Assembly: GCA_019309815.1 (NCBI GenBank)
Contig: JAFDFO010000020.1
Span: forward strand, 1 to 19,785
Length of the DNA stretch: 19,785 nt
Source of the DNA: Deltaproteobacteria bacterium
Lineage (GTDB): Bacteria; Desulfobacterota; Desulfobacteria; Desulfobacterales; C00003060
Direction of reading: 5' to 3'
Each line of letters opens with the position of its first letter. Position 1 is the stretch's first letter. A program made the translations under genes and the position numbers. The notes under the pieces were generated by a model. It did no database searches. It worked only from the letters and a program-made list of their open reading frames with translations, and was not told the origin of the DNA. Shown here piece after piece: positions 1 through 7,344 of the stretch.

Positions 1-45
1 AACCTGGTCCCGGCAGCACCAACCGAGCACCATGTCTTGGAAAAC

Positions 46-94
46 CCGCGTCAGTAGTGATACAATGCGGGTTCAAATCCCGCCTTCGGCACCA
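46..94 (+). tRNA. 3' end of a tRNA gene or tRNA remnant (Leu-like acceptor)
   Basis: A canonical T-arm is visible: GCGGG (67-71), loop TTCAAAT (72-78), CCCGC (79-83). It is followed by the acceptor 3' strand CTTCGGC (84-90), discriminator A91 and an encoded CCA (92-94). The stretch before it, with a small GTA/TAC hairpin near 55-63, could be a long variable arm. The matching 5' strand GCCGAAG, typical of bacterial tRNA-Leu, does not occur in positions 1-45, and no proper D-arm or anticodon stem can be folded there. This is therefore either the end of a tRNA whose 5' half is outside the window or degenerate, or a tRNA 3' end duplicated by integration of an element. The isotype is a guess from the acceptor sequence. 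Confidence 0.5.
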
Positions 95-123
95 TTTAGC
101 AATAAAAACAAGCAGTTATATCA

Positions 124-158
124 GGGGGTTAGGCTTCATGCCTAATACCCCTTTTTTT
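124..158 (+). terminator. Rho-independent terminator after the tRNA-like sequence
   Basis: The stem pairs GGGG (125-128) plus TTAGGC (129-134) with GCCTAA (140-145) and CCCC (148-151), with a two-base bulge and a 5-nt loop. Seven T follow (152-158). It lies 30 nt past the CCA end and would end a tRNA transcript. A related terminator is found at 2829-2862. Confidence 0.8.
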
Positions 159-299
159 GTTTGGTGTAAATTTGGTATAAGAACTCACGGTCATTGTTGG
201 AAATTTCAATCCTACCTTCGACTGACCCAAGAGCGGTACTTGAATCAGTCGATGGTATGTGTCCTTGGTAACAGGCAAAGCAGGCAGTGAGTAATTATC

Positions 300-2348
300 A
301 TGAGTAGCCCCGCCGCCAGAACTGAGTCATCCAGAAAAAGCGCCGCCTTGGTGTGGATCGTCGTCACGATACTACTCGTGCTGCATTTTACCTTGGCGAT
401 GACCAGCGTCGCCAACAAATGCAACACGTTTGATGAAATTGCTCACCTGACTGCAGGGTATAGTTATTGGACGACAAACGACTACCGGCTTCACCCGGAA
501 AACGGCAACCTGCCCCAGCGGTGGGCAGCTCTTCCGCTCCTCACGCTAAGCCTTGAATTCCCGTCAACCGATTTAGATGAATGGTCTGTTTCGGATGTGT
601 GGATGATTGGGCACCAGTTCTTCTTTGAACTCGGCAACGAGATTGAGTTTGTACTCTGGCAGGGACGGGCAATGATTGCTCTGTTCAGCGTCATGCTAGG
701 TATCGTCGTTTTTCTGTTAGGGAAGCGCTTATTTGGGAGCGTGGGTGGATTGCTGTCGCTAGTGCTTTACACCTTCAGTCCAACAATGCTTGCCCATAGC
801 AGGCTTGTCACATCTGACCTCGCCGCAGCGCTGTTTTTCACTTTATCCATTTGCATGCTTTGGCTGTTAATGCACAAAGTCACTTTCTCCACTGTACTCG
901 GCGCGGGATGTGCGGTTTCGGGCCTTATGCTTTCAAAGATGTCAGGCATTTTGATCGTGCCGATGGTCGTTCTCCTGCTTGTTGTCCGAACGATTTGGGG
1001 TCGGCCTATTGAGATAAAGCTGGTGCGGACGTGGCGAATCTGTGGACGGCTCCGGCAGACAAGTGTCCTGCTCGGGATAGCGGTCACGCAGGTGCTGATT
1101 GTTCTGCTCATCATCTGGGCTTTCTATGGTTTTCGATACAGTGCTGTCAACGAAACACAACCCAGCCATCGCCAGTTCTATCGTTCCTGGGCTTCCCAAT
1201 TGAACGAAGTTGGCAACCTTCGTCCGGCTGTCGAGTGGGCCCGTGAGCATAGGTTGCTTCCGGAAGCTTACCTATATGGGTTCACGGAGGTCGTGTCCCA
1301 ATCACAATTCCGTCGGGCATTTCTGAATGGCGAGTACAGCGTTGATGGTTGGTGGTACTTCTTTCCCTTCTGTCTGGTGGCTAAAACACCATTATCCGTG
1401 TTTTTGCTCTTAGGCCTGTCCGCAGTGACACTCATTATTGGTCGCCCGCCAGGGATCTTGTACCGAGCAATGCCCTTTTTGGCACTGCTGGTGGTCTACT
1501 GGGCGTTTGCTTTGACCTCCCATCTGAATATCGGCCACCGTCATCTTCTGCCGACATACCCTGCCATGTTCGTGTTGGCTGGGGGTGTGACCATGCTGCG
1601 TAGGGATCATAGACGTTCAATTGTTGGTCTTGTTGTGGTCGGGTTACTTGTCTTCATTGCAGAGTCGTTCCTCATCTGGCCAGACTACCTTGCGTACTTC
1701 AATGCCGCAGCTGGCGGACCAAAGCAAGGGTATCGCCGACTTGTAGACAGCTCCCTTGATTGGGGCCAGGACCTCCCGGAACTGAGGCGTTGGCTTGAGC
1801 ACCAGGGCCTCGCTGACCAGGACGACACAGAGGTCTACTTTTCTTATTTTGGCACTGCAAGCCCGACTTATTACAGAATCCAGGCCAATCGCCTTCCCAG
1901 TTGCTGGCCATTCGACAAAACCGTAACCCATGATACCCCCTTGGTGCCGATGAAGGGGGGGTACTATTGCCTCAGTGCGACGATGCTCCAGCAAATATGC
2001 ACCGACGCTTTTGGAAAATGGTGCAAACAATTCGAGCGCGAATATTGGAGCACCATGGAGGTGGCCAGGCGATACACCCTGACAGAGAACGACCCTGAGA
2101 GTCGCGCGACGCTGATCAAAAAGGTTGGTTCAGATCGATTCGAAAGAATCTTGCGGCGATTTCAAGCTCTAAGGTTTGGCCGCCTATGCGCTTATCTTCG
2201 TCATAGGGCCCCAGACGCGCAAGTCGGGTATTCGATTCTCATTTACCGATTGTCAGACGATGAGATAGAAGCGGCGCTCCTGCAACCGCCCGTTGAACTC
2301 TATGAGGATTCAGAGGTGAAGGGCGTTTCACGTTTCGTAAACAGCTGA
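300..2348 (+). CDS. Polytopic GT39/ArnT-like lipid-linked glycosyltransferase
   Basis: 682 aa with many hydrophobic helices (first about residues 15-34, several between 125 and 460). The loop after the first helix carries the acidic motif TFDEIAH (D45, E46), in the place where PMT/ArnT-family enzymes hold their catalytic Asp, then HPENG (65-69). Other family-like blocks are SPTMLAHSRLVTSD (160-173), GWWYFFPFCLVAKTPL (350-365), NIGHRHLLPTYP (410-421) and LVDSSLDWGQDLPELRRWL (481-499). These suggest transfer of a sugar from a polyprenyl-phosphate donor to a periplasmic acceptor; the acceptor cannot be told. The soluble C-terminal part (about 480-682) faces the periplasm by analogy. The ATG at 300 has only a weak Shine-Dalgarno. 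The gene stands alone, between the tRNA terminator and decayed genes, so it may be cargo of an integrated segment. Confidence 0.85.
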   Translation: MSSPAARTESSRKSAALVWIVVTILLVLHFTLAMTSVANKCNTFDEIAHLTAGYSYWTTNDYRLHPENGNLPQRWAALPLLTLSLEFPSTDLDEWSVSDVWMIGHQFFFELGNEIEFVLWQGRAMIALFSVMLGIVVFLLGKRLFGSVGGLLSLVLYTFSPTMLAHSRLVTSDLAAALFFTLSICMLWLLMHKVTFSTVLGAGCAVSGLMLSKMSGILIVPMVVLLLVVRTIWGRPIEIKLVRTWRICGRLRQTSVLLGIAVTQVLIVLLIIWAFYGFRYSAVNETQPSHRQFYRSWASQLNEVGNLRPAVEWAREHRLLPEAYLYGFTEVVSQSQFRRAFLNGEYSVDGWWYFFPFCLVAKTPLSVFLLLGLSAVTLIIGRPPGILYRAMPFLALLVVYWAFALTSHLNIGHRHLLPTYPAMFVLAGGVTMLRRDHRRSIVGLVVVGLLVFIAESFLIWPDYLAYFNAAAGGPKQGYRRLVDSSLDWGQDLPELRRWLEHQGLADQDDTEVYFSYFGTASPTYYRIQANRLPSCWPFDKTVTHDTPLVPMKGGYYCLSATMLQQICTDAFGKWCKQFEREYWSTMEVARRYTLTENDPESRATLIKKVGSDRFERILRRFQALRFGRLCAYLRHRAPDAQVGYSILIYRLSDDEIEAALLQPPVELYEDSEVKGVSRFVNS

Positions 2349-2436
2349 CAGTTGGCGCACCCGGAAGAGGGGTCGCGGGGGCAAGGTTGAGGTAACTTTT
2401 TTGTGCACTGGTTGCGTTGCCTATCTCGGTCATTTT

Positions 2437-2573
2437 GACTATAAAAATCAGATTCCTGCCGAGAAGCTTGTGAAACGGTTCAACGCAAGGATATGGGGTC
2501 CAAGTCTGAAGCCATTCGCCGCCTATTAGACGAAGCCCTCAAGAAGTACGAAAAGAGGAAACCCAAGAAATAA
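2437..2573 (+). pseudogene. Frameshifted ribbon-helix-helix (antitoxin-like) remnant
   Basis: From 2493 a short ORF reads SKSEAIRRLLDEALKKYE, a typical second helix and tail of a small ribbon-helix-helix DNA-binding protein. Just upstream, in another frame, 2452-2486 reads IPAEKLVKRFNA, the expected strand and first helix of the same fold. Restoring a single base near 2486-2489 (GCAAGGAT to GCAAAGGAT) joins the two as FNA-KDMGSKSEA in one frame. There is no convincing start codon upstream of 2437. Such proteins usually repress their own operon and often neutralise a toxin. No intact toxin follows, so a decayed toxin-antitoxin locus is an inference. Confidence 0.6.
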
Positions 2574-2584
2574 CCTCAAGCAGC

Positions 2585-2712
2585 ATTGAATTCAAAAAGG
2601 AGTGTCGGGGTTATGTGGCGGTGACTATAGACAGGGAAGCAGATGCGAAAGAACTGTAGATGCCGACATAGATGACCCTGCCTTAGAGTTCATGGAAGAG
2701 GAGCAGAAATGA
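2585..2712 (+). pseudogene. Second frameshifted small ORF, unknown family
   Basis: One frame reads GYVAVTIDREADAKEL up to a TAG at 2657-2659. The overlapping frame continues VDADIDDPALEFMEEEQK to the TGA at 2710-2712. One missing base at the junction (CTGTAG to CTGGTAG) would make them a single acidic small protein. No start codon is seen. It begins 11 nt after the stop of the ribbon-helix-helix remnant, so the two were probably one operon. I do not recognise the family. The low coding quality and a single putative frameshift leave room for chance. Confidence 0.35.
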
Positions 2713-2810
2713 AGAGATACCTGCTCATCGTTGCCCTACTCCTCATCCTGTCACCCTTGCCTTCGCTGAGCAGCGATGGGAGAGCGCCACTTCCGATATA
2801 TACAACATAA
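2709..2810 (+). pseudogene. Signal-peptide stub, 33 aa, probable remnant
   Basis: An ATG at 2709 overlaps the preceding stop (ATGA) and sits behind GGAAGAGGAG, a possible ribosome site. The product starts MKRYLLIVALLLILSPLPS, a clear signal-peptide-like N-terminus, and ends after 33 residues at TAA (2808-2810). This is too short for a typical exported protein and suggests truncation of a secreted or lipoprotein gene just before the terminator at 2829. A genuine small membrane peptide is the alternative. Confidence 0.35.
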
Positions 2811-2828
2811 AATCAGTGAGTTGTAACA

Positions 2829-2862
2829 GAGGGTCAGGATGTATGCCTGAATCCCCTTTTTT
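2829..2862 (+). terminator. Rho-independent terminator, relative of the one at 124-158
   Basis: The stem pairs GGG (2831-2833) and TCAGG (2834-2838) with CCTGA (2846-2850) and CCCC (2853-2856), with a 7-nt loop and six T (2857-2862). Together with the preceding AGTTnTAnCAG it aligns without gaps to the terminator at 124-158, at roughly three identical bases in four. The two are probably diverged copies. Confidence 0.7.
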
Positions 2863-3005
2863 GTACCGGAACCTATCTCAGAAACGTGTCCAAGATCTAA
2901 GATTCCATGGTCCTGCCTGTGGCGGGACTCACACACTGCCCGTCTATTCTGTAAATCTTTCGCCAACAATATTAGACAAGCCACCAATTTTTCTTGAGTT
3001 TTTGC

Positions 3006-3034
3006 TTGACACGCAAAGGTCCCTGGCTTATTTT
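3006..3034 (+). promoter_or_regulatory. Sigma-70 promoter of the cold-shock gene with a long leader
   Basis: TTGACA (3006-3011), a 17-nt spacer, and TATTTT (3029-3034). The predicted start near 3041 leaves a leader of about 187 nt before the ATG at 3228. Long structured leaders are known for cspA-type mRNAs, where they sense temperature. The leader holds a direct repeat AGCAGTAC (two copies between about 3177 and 3199) shortly before the ribosome site AAAGGAGG (3211-3218). Confidence 0.6.
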
Positions 3035-3227
3035 TACGCCCAAGGTCCAATATCACCCCCATGTAGTTTTCTATATAAGGGAGATGGATCTAGTACGCGA
3101 ATTAGGATTTCTCAGTTAGAATTCGCTTAAGAATCGAACCTTCGCCTTAGCGATGCGGTTTGGTAGCGCCTTCCGGAGCAGTACCTGACGAGCAGTACGA
3201 AACAATGATGAAAGGAGGACAGTCGCT

Positions 3228-3428
3228 ATGGCAGAAGGAACCGTAAAGTGGTTTAACGACCGCAAGGGATTTGGCTTCATCGAGCGGGAGGGTGACGAGG
3301 ACGTATTTGTTCATCACTCCGCCATTAACGGGTCTGGGTTTAAGACCCTTGCTGAAGGTGACCAGGTAACCTTTGAGGTAGAAGAGGGTACTAAAGGACC
3401 TTCGGCAAAGAACGTTACTAAGGTCTAG
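3228..3428 (+). CDS. csp: Cold-shock protein (CSD fold)
   Basis: 66 aa, the standard length for a bacterial cold-shock protein. It has RNP1 as KGFGFIE (13-19) and RNP2 as VFVHHSAI (26-33), the aromatic and basic residues that stack on single-stranded RNA or DNA. The N-terminus MAEGTVKWFN and the tail AKNVTKV are typical. It acts in the cytoplasm as an RNA chaperone that melts secondary structure. The start is fixed by AAAGGAGG ten bases upstream. The gene is a monocistronic unit with its own promoter (3006-3034), long leader and terminator (3451-3487). Which paralogue it is, and whether it is cold-induced, cannot be told from the protein. Confidence 0.97.
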   Translation: MAEGTVKWFNDRKGFGFIEREGDEDVFVHHSAINGSGFKTLAEGDQVTFEVEEGTKGPSAKNVTKV

Positions 3429-3450
3429 TCCGAAGTTATTCTATTAACAT

Positions 3451-3487
3451 GGGCATCTCGTCAAGATGAGGCGAGATGCCTTTTTTT
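3451..3487 (+). terminator. Rho-independent terminator of the cold-shock gene
   Basis: GGCATCTCG (3452-3460) pairs perfectly with CGAGATGCC (3472-3480) and seven T follow (3481-3487). It lies 22 nt after the stop codon and separates the gene from the convergent lipoprotein gene. Confidence 0.92.
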
Positions 3488-3564
3488 ATTCCGGCAACAA
3501 TGAATAGGGCATTTTGTTCTTGGATTTTTTCAGCGGTCGGACGTGTCAACATCCGCAGTTTTCC

Positions 3565-4023
3565 TTAGCGTTGTTCACTGCCATCGGGCAGGACATACTC
3601 GTACTTGTGCTTCAGGCTCATTAGGTCGTTCGCCTCAAGTTCGGTGATCTCTGAAATGCGCATCATCGGCTTATGGAATTCCGCCATGCGTTGGTGAATG
3701 TTGAAGTAGTGCGTGGCACCAGCTTGGATTGGGAACGTCTTCGGCTCCCACTTGGCTTTGCGCTCGTGACAAAACGCCTCGAACTCGCGCGTTCCCGGTT
3801 CCAGGGAAAACTTGGTCCAATTGCCCCATTCGGGCAACATGCAAACGACCTCGCCGTCCACTCTCAGGTATGCCTGGCACTGGCTACCCCCGATTTGCCT
3901 TATCACCACGATCTCCGCTGCGTCTGACCCAGCGTAGTTGCCGCCGGTTACCGGAAGCGTTGTGGCACAGCCGAGCAGAGTGACCAATGACAAAATCAGC
4001 GCCGTTAATATTTTCTTGTTCAT
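3565..4023 (-). CDS. Small lipoprotein of unknown function
   Basis: 152 aa. The N-terminus MNKKILTALILSLVTLLGC is a lipoprotein signal with lipobox LLGC, so C19 would be lipidated and the protein anchored in the outer or inner membrane. The residue after Cys is Ala, not Asp, which in enterobacterial rules favours the outer membrane. The mature part is a compact, mostly beta-looking domain with VVIRQIGGSQCQAYLRVDGE, two further Cys, and AGATHYFNIH, resembling DUF2846-type lipoprotein domains; that match is from memory and tentative. The start is supported by AGGAG upstream on the minus strand (complement of CTCCT, 4029-4033). It is convergent with the cold-shock gene and has no operon partner. 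Confidence 0.82.
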   Translation of the reverse strand: MNKKILTALILSLVTLLGCATTLPVTGGNYAGSDAAEIVVIRQIGGSQCQAYLRVDGEVVCMLPEWGNWTKFSLEPGTREFEAFCHERKAKWEPKTFPIQAGATHYFNIHQRMAEFHKPMMRISEITELEANDLMSLKHKYEYVLPDGSEQR

Positions 4024-4721
4024 GCCGTCTCCTTTCTGGCCTCAGGGCCGCACAACGATTCGGTTATCCTTAATAGTTTTCCCCGATTATTTCAACCATA
4101 ACAAGCAGGGTTGGGCAGGATCATCCAGGGTTGCCTGGCACGAGGATTAAGACCAAGCCTCTCCCGTTATTGCGCAATTCCTCGGGCAGCGGGCCTGGAG
4201 TCCGGGAATAATAGCCATGTCGGAGCAGTTCTCTATGCCCTGGCCATACTTCATTAGATACTTTAAGAACCGCACGTAAACTATTGATTAGCCTCCCGTT
4301 TAGGCAACCATGATGCTCGCCTATGTTGGGGTAATTTTCGTCATCTTTTTATCCGCCTTCGCAAAAGACCACGGTCTTGCCCGTGGATGAATGCGCAAAC
4401 AATCAATATGCTACGGCGCGATGTCGCCTCGAAGCTGAGGCGGATAACCGCGTCGTAGCCGAAGGCGAAGACGGGTACTTTAGTGGGACGCTCCATACTG
4501 GTTCATTGCTGAACTGTCGGTTTTGTTTGGTGCAGCACCGCACAATTCCGTGATATCATAAGCCAAGAAGCCGAAGCGCGAATGATACGAGACTATTTCT
4601 GTTGAAATAATCAGCCCTTTTTGATACTCGGAACATCGTGTTCCAGAAAAGGGGGAACAGACCTTGTGTCCGTTCCTGGTCAATGACTTAATACATTTTG
4701 TAAACGCAGGAGGTATGCGGA
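4024..4721. other. 698-nt non-coding stretch with several hairpins
   Basis: No credible coding sequence is seen on either strand. It must hold the lipoprotein promoter on the left and the outer-membrane gene promoter on the right. Perfect short hairpins are CCACGG/CCGTGG near 4369-4386, GCCTC/GAGGC near 4427-4442 and GGAACA/TGTTCC near 4631-4645. The third lies about 80 nt upstream of the outer-membrane gene and could be an operator or part of its leader. A decayed gene cannot be excluded. Confidence 0.5.
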
Positions 4722-5396
4722 ATGAAGAAGTTATTCGTTCTTGGATTGCTGGTCGCGGCATCATCTGTCTCTGCGACATCGTATGCTCGAGAGGGCGGTG
4801 CCTATATCGGGATAGGCGGTTCCTACGCCATTAACGATTTCTACACCGAGAAGTTTGAAGATCGGGCTGTACCCATTGAGGTGAACATCGACGACACATG
4901 GGGAGCAAATGCAAAGCTCGGGTACCACGTAAACGAGTTTTTTGCCGTAGAGGCGGTGTTTGACTATTTGTCCGGCTTTGAAACGTCCGAAGTCTTAGCC
5001 GACCCGACAATGACAGGGGCAGCAAGTGTGAGGAGGATCATCAGTGAGGACGGAGAGTTAGATGTCATGACATTCATGCTTGCGGGCAAGTTCTCCTGGC
5101 CTGGCAGAGCGATAGAACCATATGGCCTCATTGGCGGGGGAGTCATGCACGCCAACTGGGATCGGAAGTTGGGTGCCGGCAGTGCTTCCGTGTCTTCCGC
5201 TAATACAGGGGCATGTGCCAAAGTGGGAGTGGGTATCGATTTCTTTCTATCCGACCATTTGTCTCTTGGGTTAGAGGGAGCCACTACATTTAGCTTGGGC
5301 AACTTCGAGTTTGATTTGGACCCGTTGGGAGAAGAAGTGGAAGAGCTGGGTATTAGATACTGGACGGTTACTCTGGGGGCTGCCTACCATTTCTAG
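4722..5396 (+). CDS. Outer-membrane beta-barrel protein, OmpA-barrel/porin-like
   Basis: 224 aa. MKKLFVLGLLVAASSVSATSYA is a signal peptide with likely cleavage after residue 22. The mature chain starts GGAYIGIGGSYA and shows alternating strand patterns separated by acidic loops: WGANAKLGYHV, FFAVEAVFDYL, MTFMLAGKFSW, IEPYGLIGGGV, CAKVGVGIDFFL, HLSLGLEGATTFSL. It ends WTVTLGAAYHF. The C-terminal Phe preceded by alternating hydrophobics is the sorting signal read by the BAM complex. Size and layout fit an eight-stranded barrel with no periplasmic OmpA domain. The start has a strong AGGAGGT (about 4709-4715). It is transcribed alone and followed by a terminator at 5484. The function, structural or a small pore, is not visible. 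Confidence 0.85.
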   Translation: MKKLFVLGLLVAASSVSATSYAREGGAYIGIGGSYAINDFYTEKFEDRAVPIEVNIDDTWGANAKLGYHVNEFFAVEAVFDYLSGFETSEVLADPTMTGAASVRRIISEDGELDVMTFMLAGKFSWPGRAIEPYGLIGGGVMHANWDRKLGAGSASVSSANTGACAKVGVGIDFFLSDHLSLGLEGATTFSLGNFEFDLDPLGEEVEELGIRYWTVTLGAAYHF

Positions 5397-5483
5397 AACA
5401 CATCTCCAAAATGCGTCTAAGGCCCCTGGTCCTGCCAACGGCGGGATTTAGGAAGGGAGATCAATACGCTTGTCGGCAAAGAA

Positions 5484-5514
5484 GGGCAGGGCTAACATTG
5501 GCTCTGCCTTTTGT
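5484..5514 (+). terminator. Terminator of the outer-membrane barrel gene
   Basis: GGCAGGGC (5485-5492) pairs with GCTCTGCC (5501-5508), with one mismatch and an 8-nt loop, and is followed by TTTTG. It lies about 90 nt after the stop codon. Confidence 0.65.
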
Positions 5515-5528
5515 CTATTTGGATTTAC

Positions 5529-5542
5529 ATGATCTGGATCAT
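5529..5542. promoter_or_regulatory. Candidate CRP/FNR-family operator
   Basis: ATGATC-TG-GATCAT is a perfect dyad. Its core TGATCTGGATCA matches the centre of the FNR/DNR-type box TTGATNNNNATCAA. AT-rich DNA with -10-like hexamers follows (TATAGT 5555-5560, TAAAAT 5570-5575). The latter would put the box about 46 nt upstream of the start, near a class II position. The next gene begins 500 nt further on, beyond a repeat element, so the target is uncertain. Confidence 0.35.
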
Positions 5543-5612
5543 CTTTCGATTAGTTATAGTTAATTAGGGTAAAATAAGTGTGTCATCTCCAATTGAGCAG
5601 GTGTGATCCCAG

Positions 5613-5997
5613 AGGGTTCAAGGATTCAAGAGTTCGAGTGAAATGCTTCAAAAACTACTGAAGGATCCAAGGGATCGAGGGGCCAAGGATTCAAGTGAAA
5701 AGCAAACAAATATTGAAGACCCCTCCAGCAAGCTGGAAGGAATCTTCGACCGTAAGGAACGCTGCCATCTTCAGAGTCGCTCGCTAACCCCGCAGCAAGC
5801 TACGGGAAATGCGCTCGCTATTGCGGTTCAAAGAAAGGAACCCAGCTTCTATCGGCAGGAGATTTGGGCTTCACTGAAAAAAGTGAATTGGGTACACTAA
5901 AAAAGACATCGCAGGAATCGAAAGGATGTTAACGGCGCTGATAAAGTCTTTAGAAAACAAACCCTTGAATCCTTGACCCCTTGAATCCTTGGACCCT
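5613..5997. repeat. REP/MITE-like element with inverted ends, long copy
   Basis: The left side has two related tracts, 5614-5643 and 5663-5702, built on CAAGGATTCAAG. The right side, 5961-5996, carries the same words on the other strand (CTTGAATCCTTGACCCC, CTTGAATCCTTGGACCC), giving inverted ends. Inside, 5788-5806 is a near-palindrome CCCCGCAGCAAGCTACGGG. Around 5725-5740 lies a second, related CCAGCAAGCTGG. The inner part 5713-5832 reappears inverted and shortened at 15203-15256. It has no real coding sequence. This layout suggests a non-autonomous element of the REP or MITE kind; no transposase gene is in the window. Confidence 0.6.
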
Positions 5998-6020
5998 CTT
6001 CTCCAACTAAATTGGAGAAG
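5998..6020 (+). promoter_or_regulatory. Perfect 9-bp hairpin in the leader of the glycan genes
   Basis: CTTCTCCAA (5998-6006), loop CTAAA, TTGGAGAAG (6012-6020). It directly abuts the right end of the repeat element and ends 36 nt before the ATG at 6057. No T-run follows, so an operator or an mRNA 5' structure fits better than a terminator. Confidence 0.45.
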
Positions 6021-6056
6021 AACCGATGATATCTGTTATGCTTTCGGAGTAATCTT

Positions 6057-7283
6057 ATGAAGAAATGGCTGTTCTTATTGGTGCTTGTATACTTGGCATT
6101 AGAGGTTTCGTCTTTCACGATGTATTTGCTCGTCAAGGGGCGGTTGTTCTCTTTCAAGGAAATCAATAATAAGCGCCAGACAGTCATGATTGACAGTCAA
6201 CAAGTCGGGGATCTTAAAGTAGATGGTGTCAGGGTACCATGGAATGTTTCTATCCATCCTTATTTTGGATTCGGGAAACCGAGAGGTTTTGATTTTCTTG
6301 AAAACAAAGATGATGTTGCTCAAAGTGATCCTAACGGTGTTGTTGTTGCCATCACTGGAGGATCGGTCTCACAAAATGTCTTCAAGGACAGCAGGAACAT
6401 TATCAAAGGATACGTTGAAAGAGTCCCAGCTTTCAAGGACGAGAATATCCATGTCATCTCAATTGGTCATTTTGCCTGGAAACAACCGCAACAACTCACA
6501 GCGCTGGCTTACTACCTTTCCATGGGCGGCAAGCTGGATATTCTGATAAATCTCGACGGTCACAACGAAGTAGTCGATGCAGCGGCTAATGTCATGAGGG
6601 AGGTGTTTCCGGCCTATCCCTTTTTGTGGTATCAATTAGCTTCCAATGTTCTTACGGTGGATAGAATGAACCTTATCGGTGATATTAATTATCTGCGTGG
6701 GATAAGATTCTATTGCGCGAAGCTGTTTGCTCCTCTTCGATTCAATATTGCGATGAACGTTACGTGGGATGTCATCGATAATTATGTCTCTTCCAAAATC
6801 GACAGGAAACGTGCCGATCTTGAGGAAACGGCGGATAAGGATATGAAAGAGAGGCCGTACTACAAATACGGTCCTAATCGAAGATTTGAGTCACCACGTG
6901 AAGTTTACGAATATTCTGCACAAGTATGGATGAACTCATCTATTCAGATGGACAGATTAGCCAGAAGTAGTGGTGCGAGTTATTTCCACTTCCTGCAACC
7001 GAATCAATATGTCCCAGATTCAAAGACATTTTCCAGTGAGGAAAGAGAAAAATACTACAAGCCAAAACATGTCGGCGTTGGAATACGGCGAGGTTATCCA
7101 CTCTTGTTGAACGCATCAGAGACTCTGAAAAGGAACGGTGTAGCATTCCATGATCTTACGATGATATTTAAAAACGAACCCGGCACAATTTATAAAGACG
7201 TGCATTGTCATACGAATAAGCAGGGGCGTGACATGATGGCGCATGCCATCGGGCAAATCGTTGCTAAACACTATGTGCAATGA
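6057..7283 (+). CDS. Membrane-anchored SGNH-hydrolase-like protein
   Basis: 408 aa. One N-terminal helix (about residues 4-25, MKKWLFLLVLVYLALEV start) without a clear cleavage site suggests an anchored protein with its body in the periplasm. SGNH-type blocks are visible: GGSVS (101-105, candidate nucleophile S103), NLDGHNEV (166-172, in place of the GxND block) and DVHCHTNKQG (381-390, the Asp/His block with H383 or H385 as the base). Related proteins in glycan clusters add or remove acyl groups on polysaccharides; that role is an inference. The start is supported by CGGAG about ten bases upstream. The gene looks more AT-rich than its neighbours, consistent with separate acquisition. It leads a co-directional set with the epimerase, GT2 and GTPase genes. 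Confidence 0.72.
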   Translation: MKKWLFLLVLVYLALEVSSFTMYLLVKGRLFSFKEINNKRQTVMIDSQQVGDLKVDGVRVPWNVSIHPYFGFGKPRGFDFLENKDDVAQSDPNGVVVAITGGSVSQNVFKDSRNIIKGYVERVPAFKDENIHVISIGHFAWKQPQQLTALAYYLSMGGKLDILINLDGHNEVVDAAANVMREVFPAYPFLWYQLASNVLTVDRMNLIGDINYLRGIRFYCAKLFAPLRFNIAMNVTWDVIDNYVSSKIDRKRADLEETADKDMKERPYYKYGPNRRFESPREVYEYSAQVWMNSSIQMDRLARSSGASYFHFLQPNQYVPDSKTFSSEEREKYYKPKHVGVGIRRGYPLLLNASETLKRNGVAFHDLTMIFKNEPGTIYKDVHCHTNKQGRDMMAHAIGQIVAKHYVQ

Positions 7284-7344
7284 ATTTCAATTCCAGGCCG
7301 TGTACCAAACTTCTTAATCATGAAAGTATTGGGGTCGTCTTAAC

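Noticed and set aside
1..94. tmRNA or selenocysteine tRNA 3' end
   Set aside because: The acceptor strand CTTCGGC lacks the U at position 70 needed for the G3-U70 alanine identity pair of tmRNA, and no tRNA-Sec arm lengths can be folded.
4480..4779. Minus-strand open frame of 99 codons
   Set aside because: It overlaps the well-supported start of the outer-membrane gene and has no family-like features.
5643..5900. Open frame of 85 codons
   Set aside because: It lies entirely within the REP-like element and its sequence follows the repeat words.
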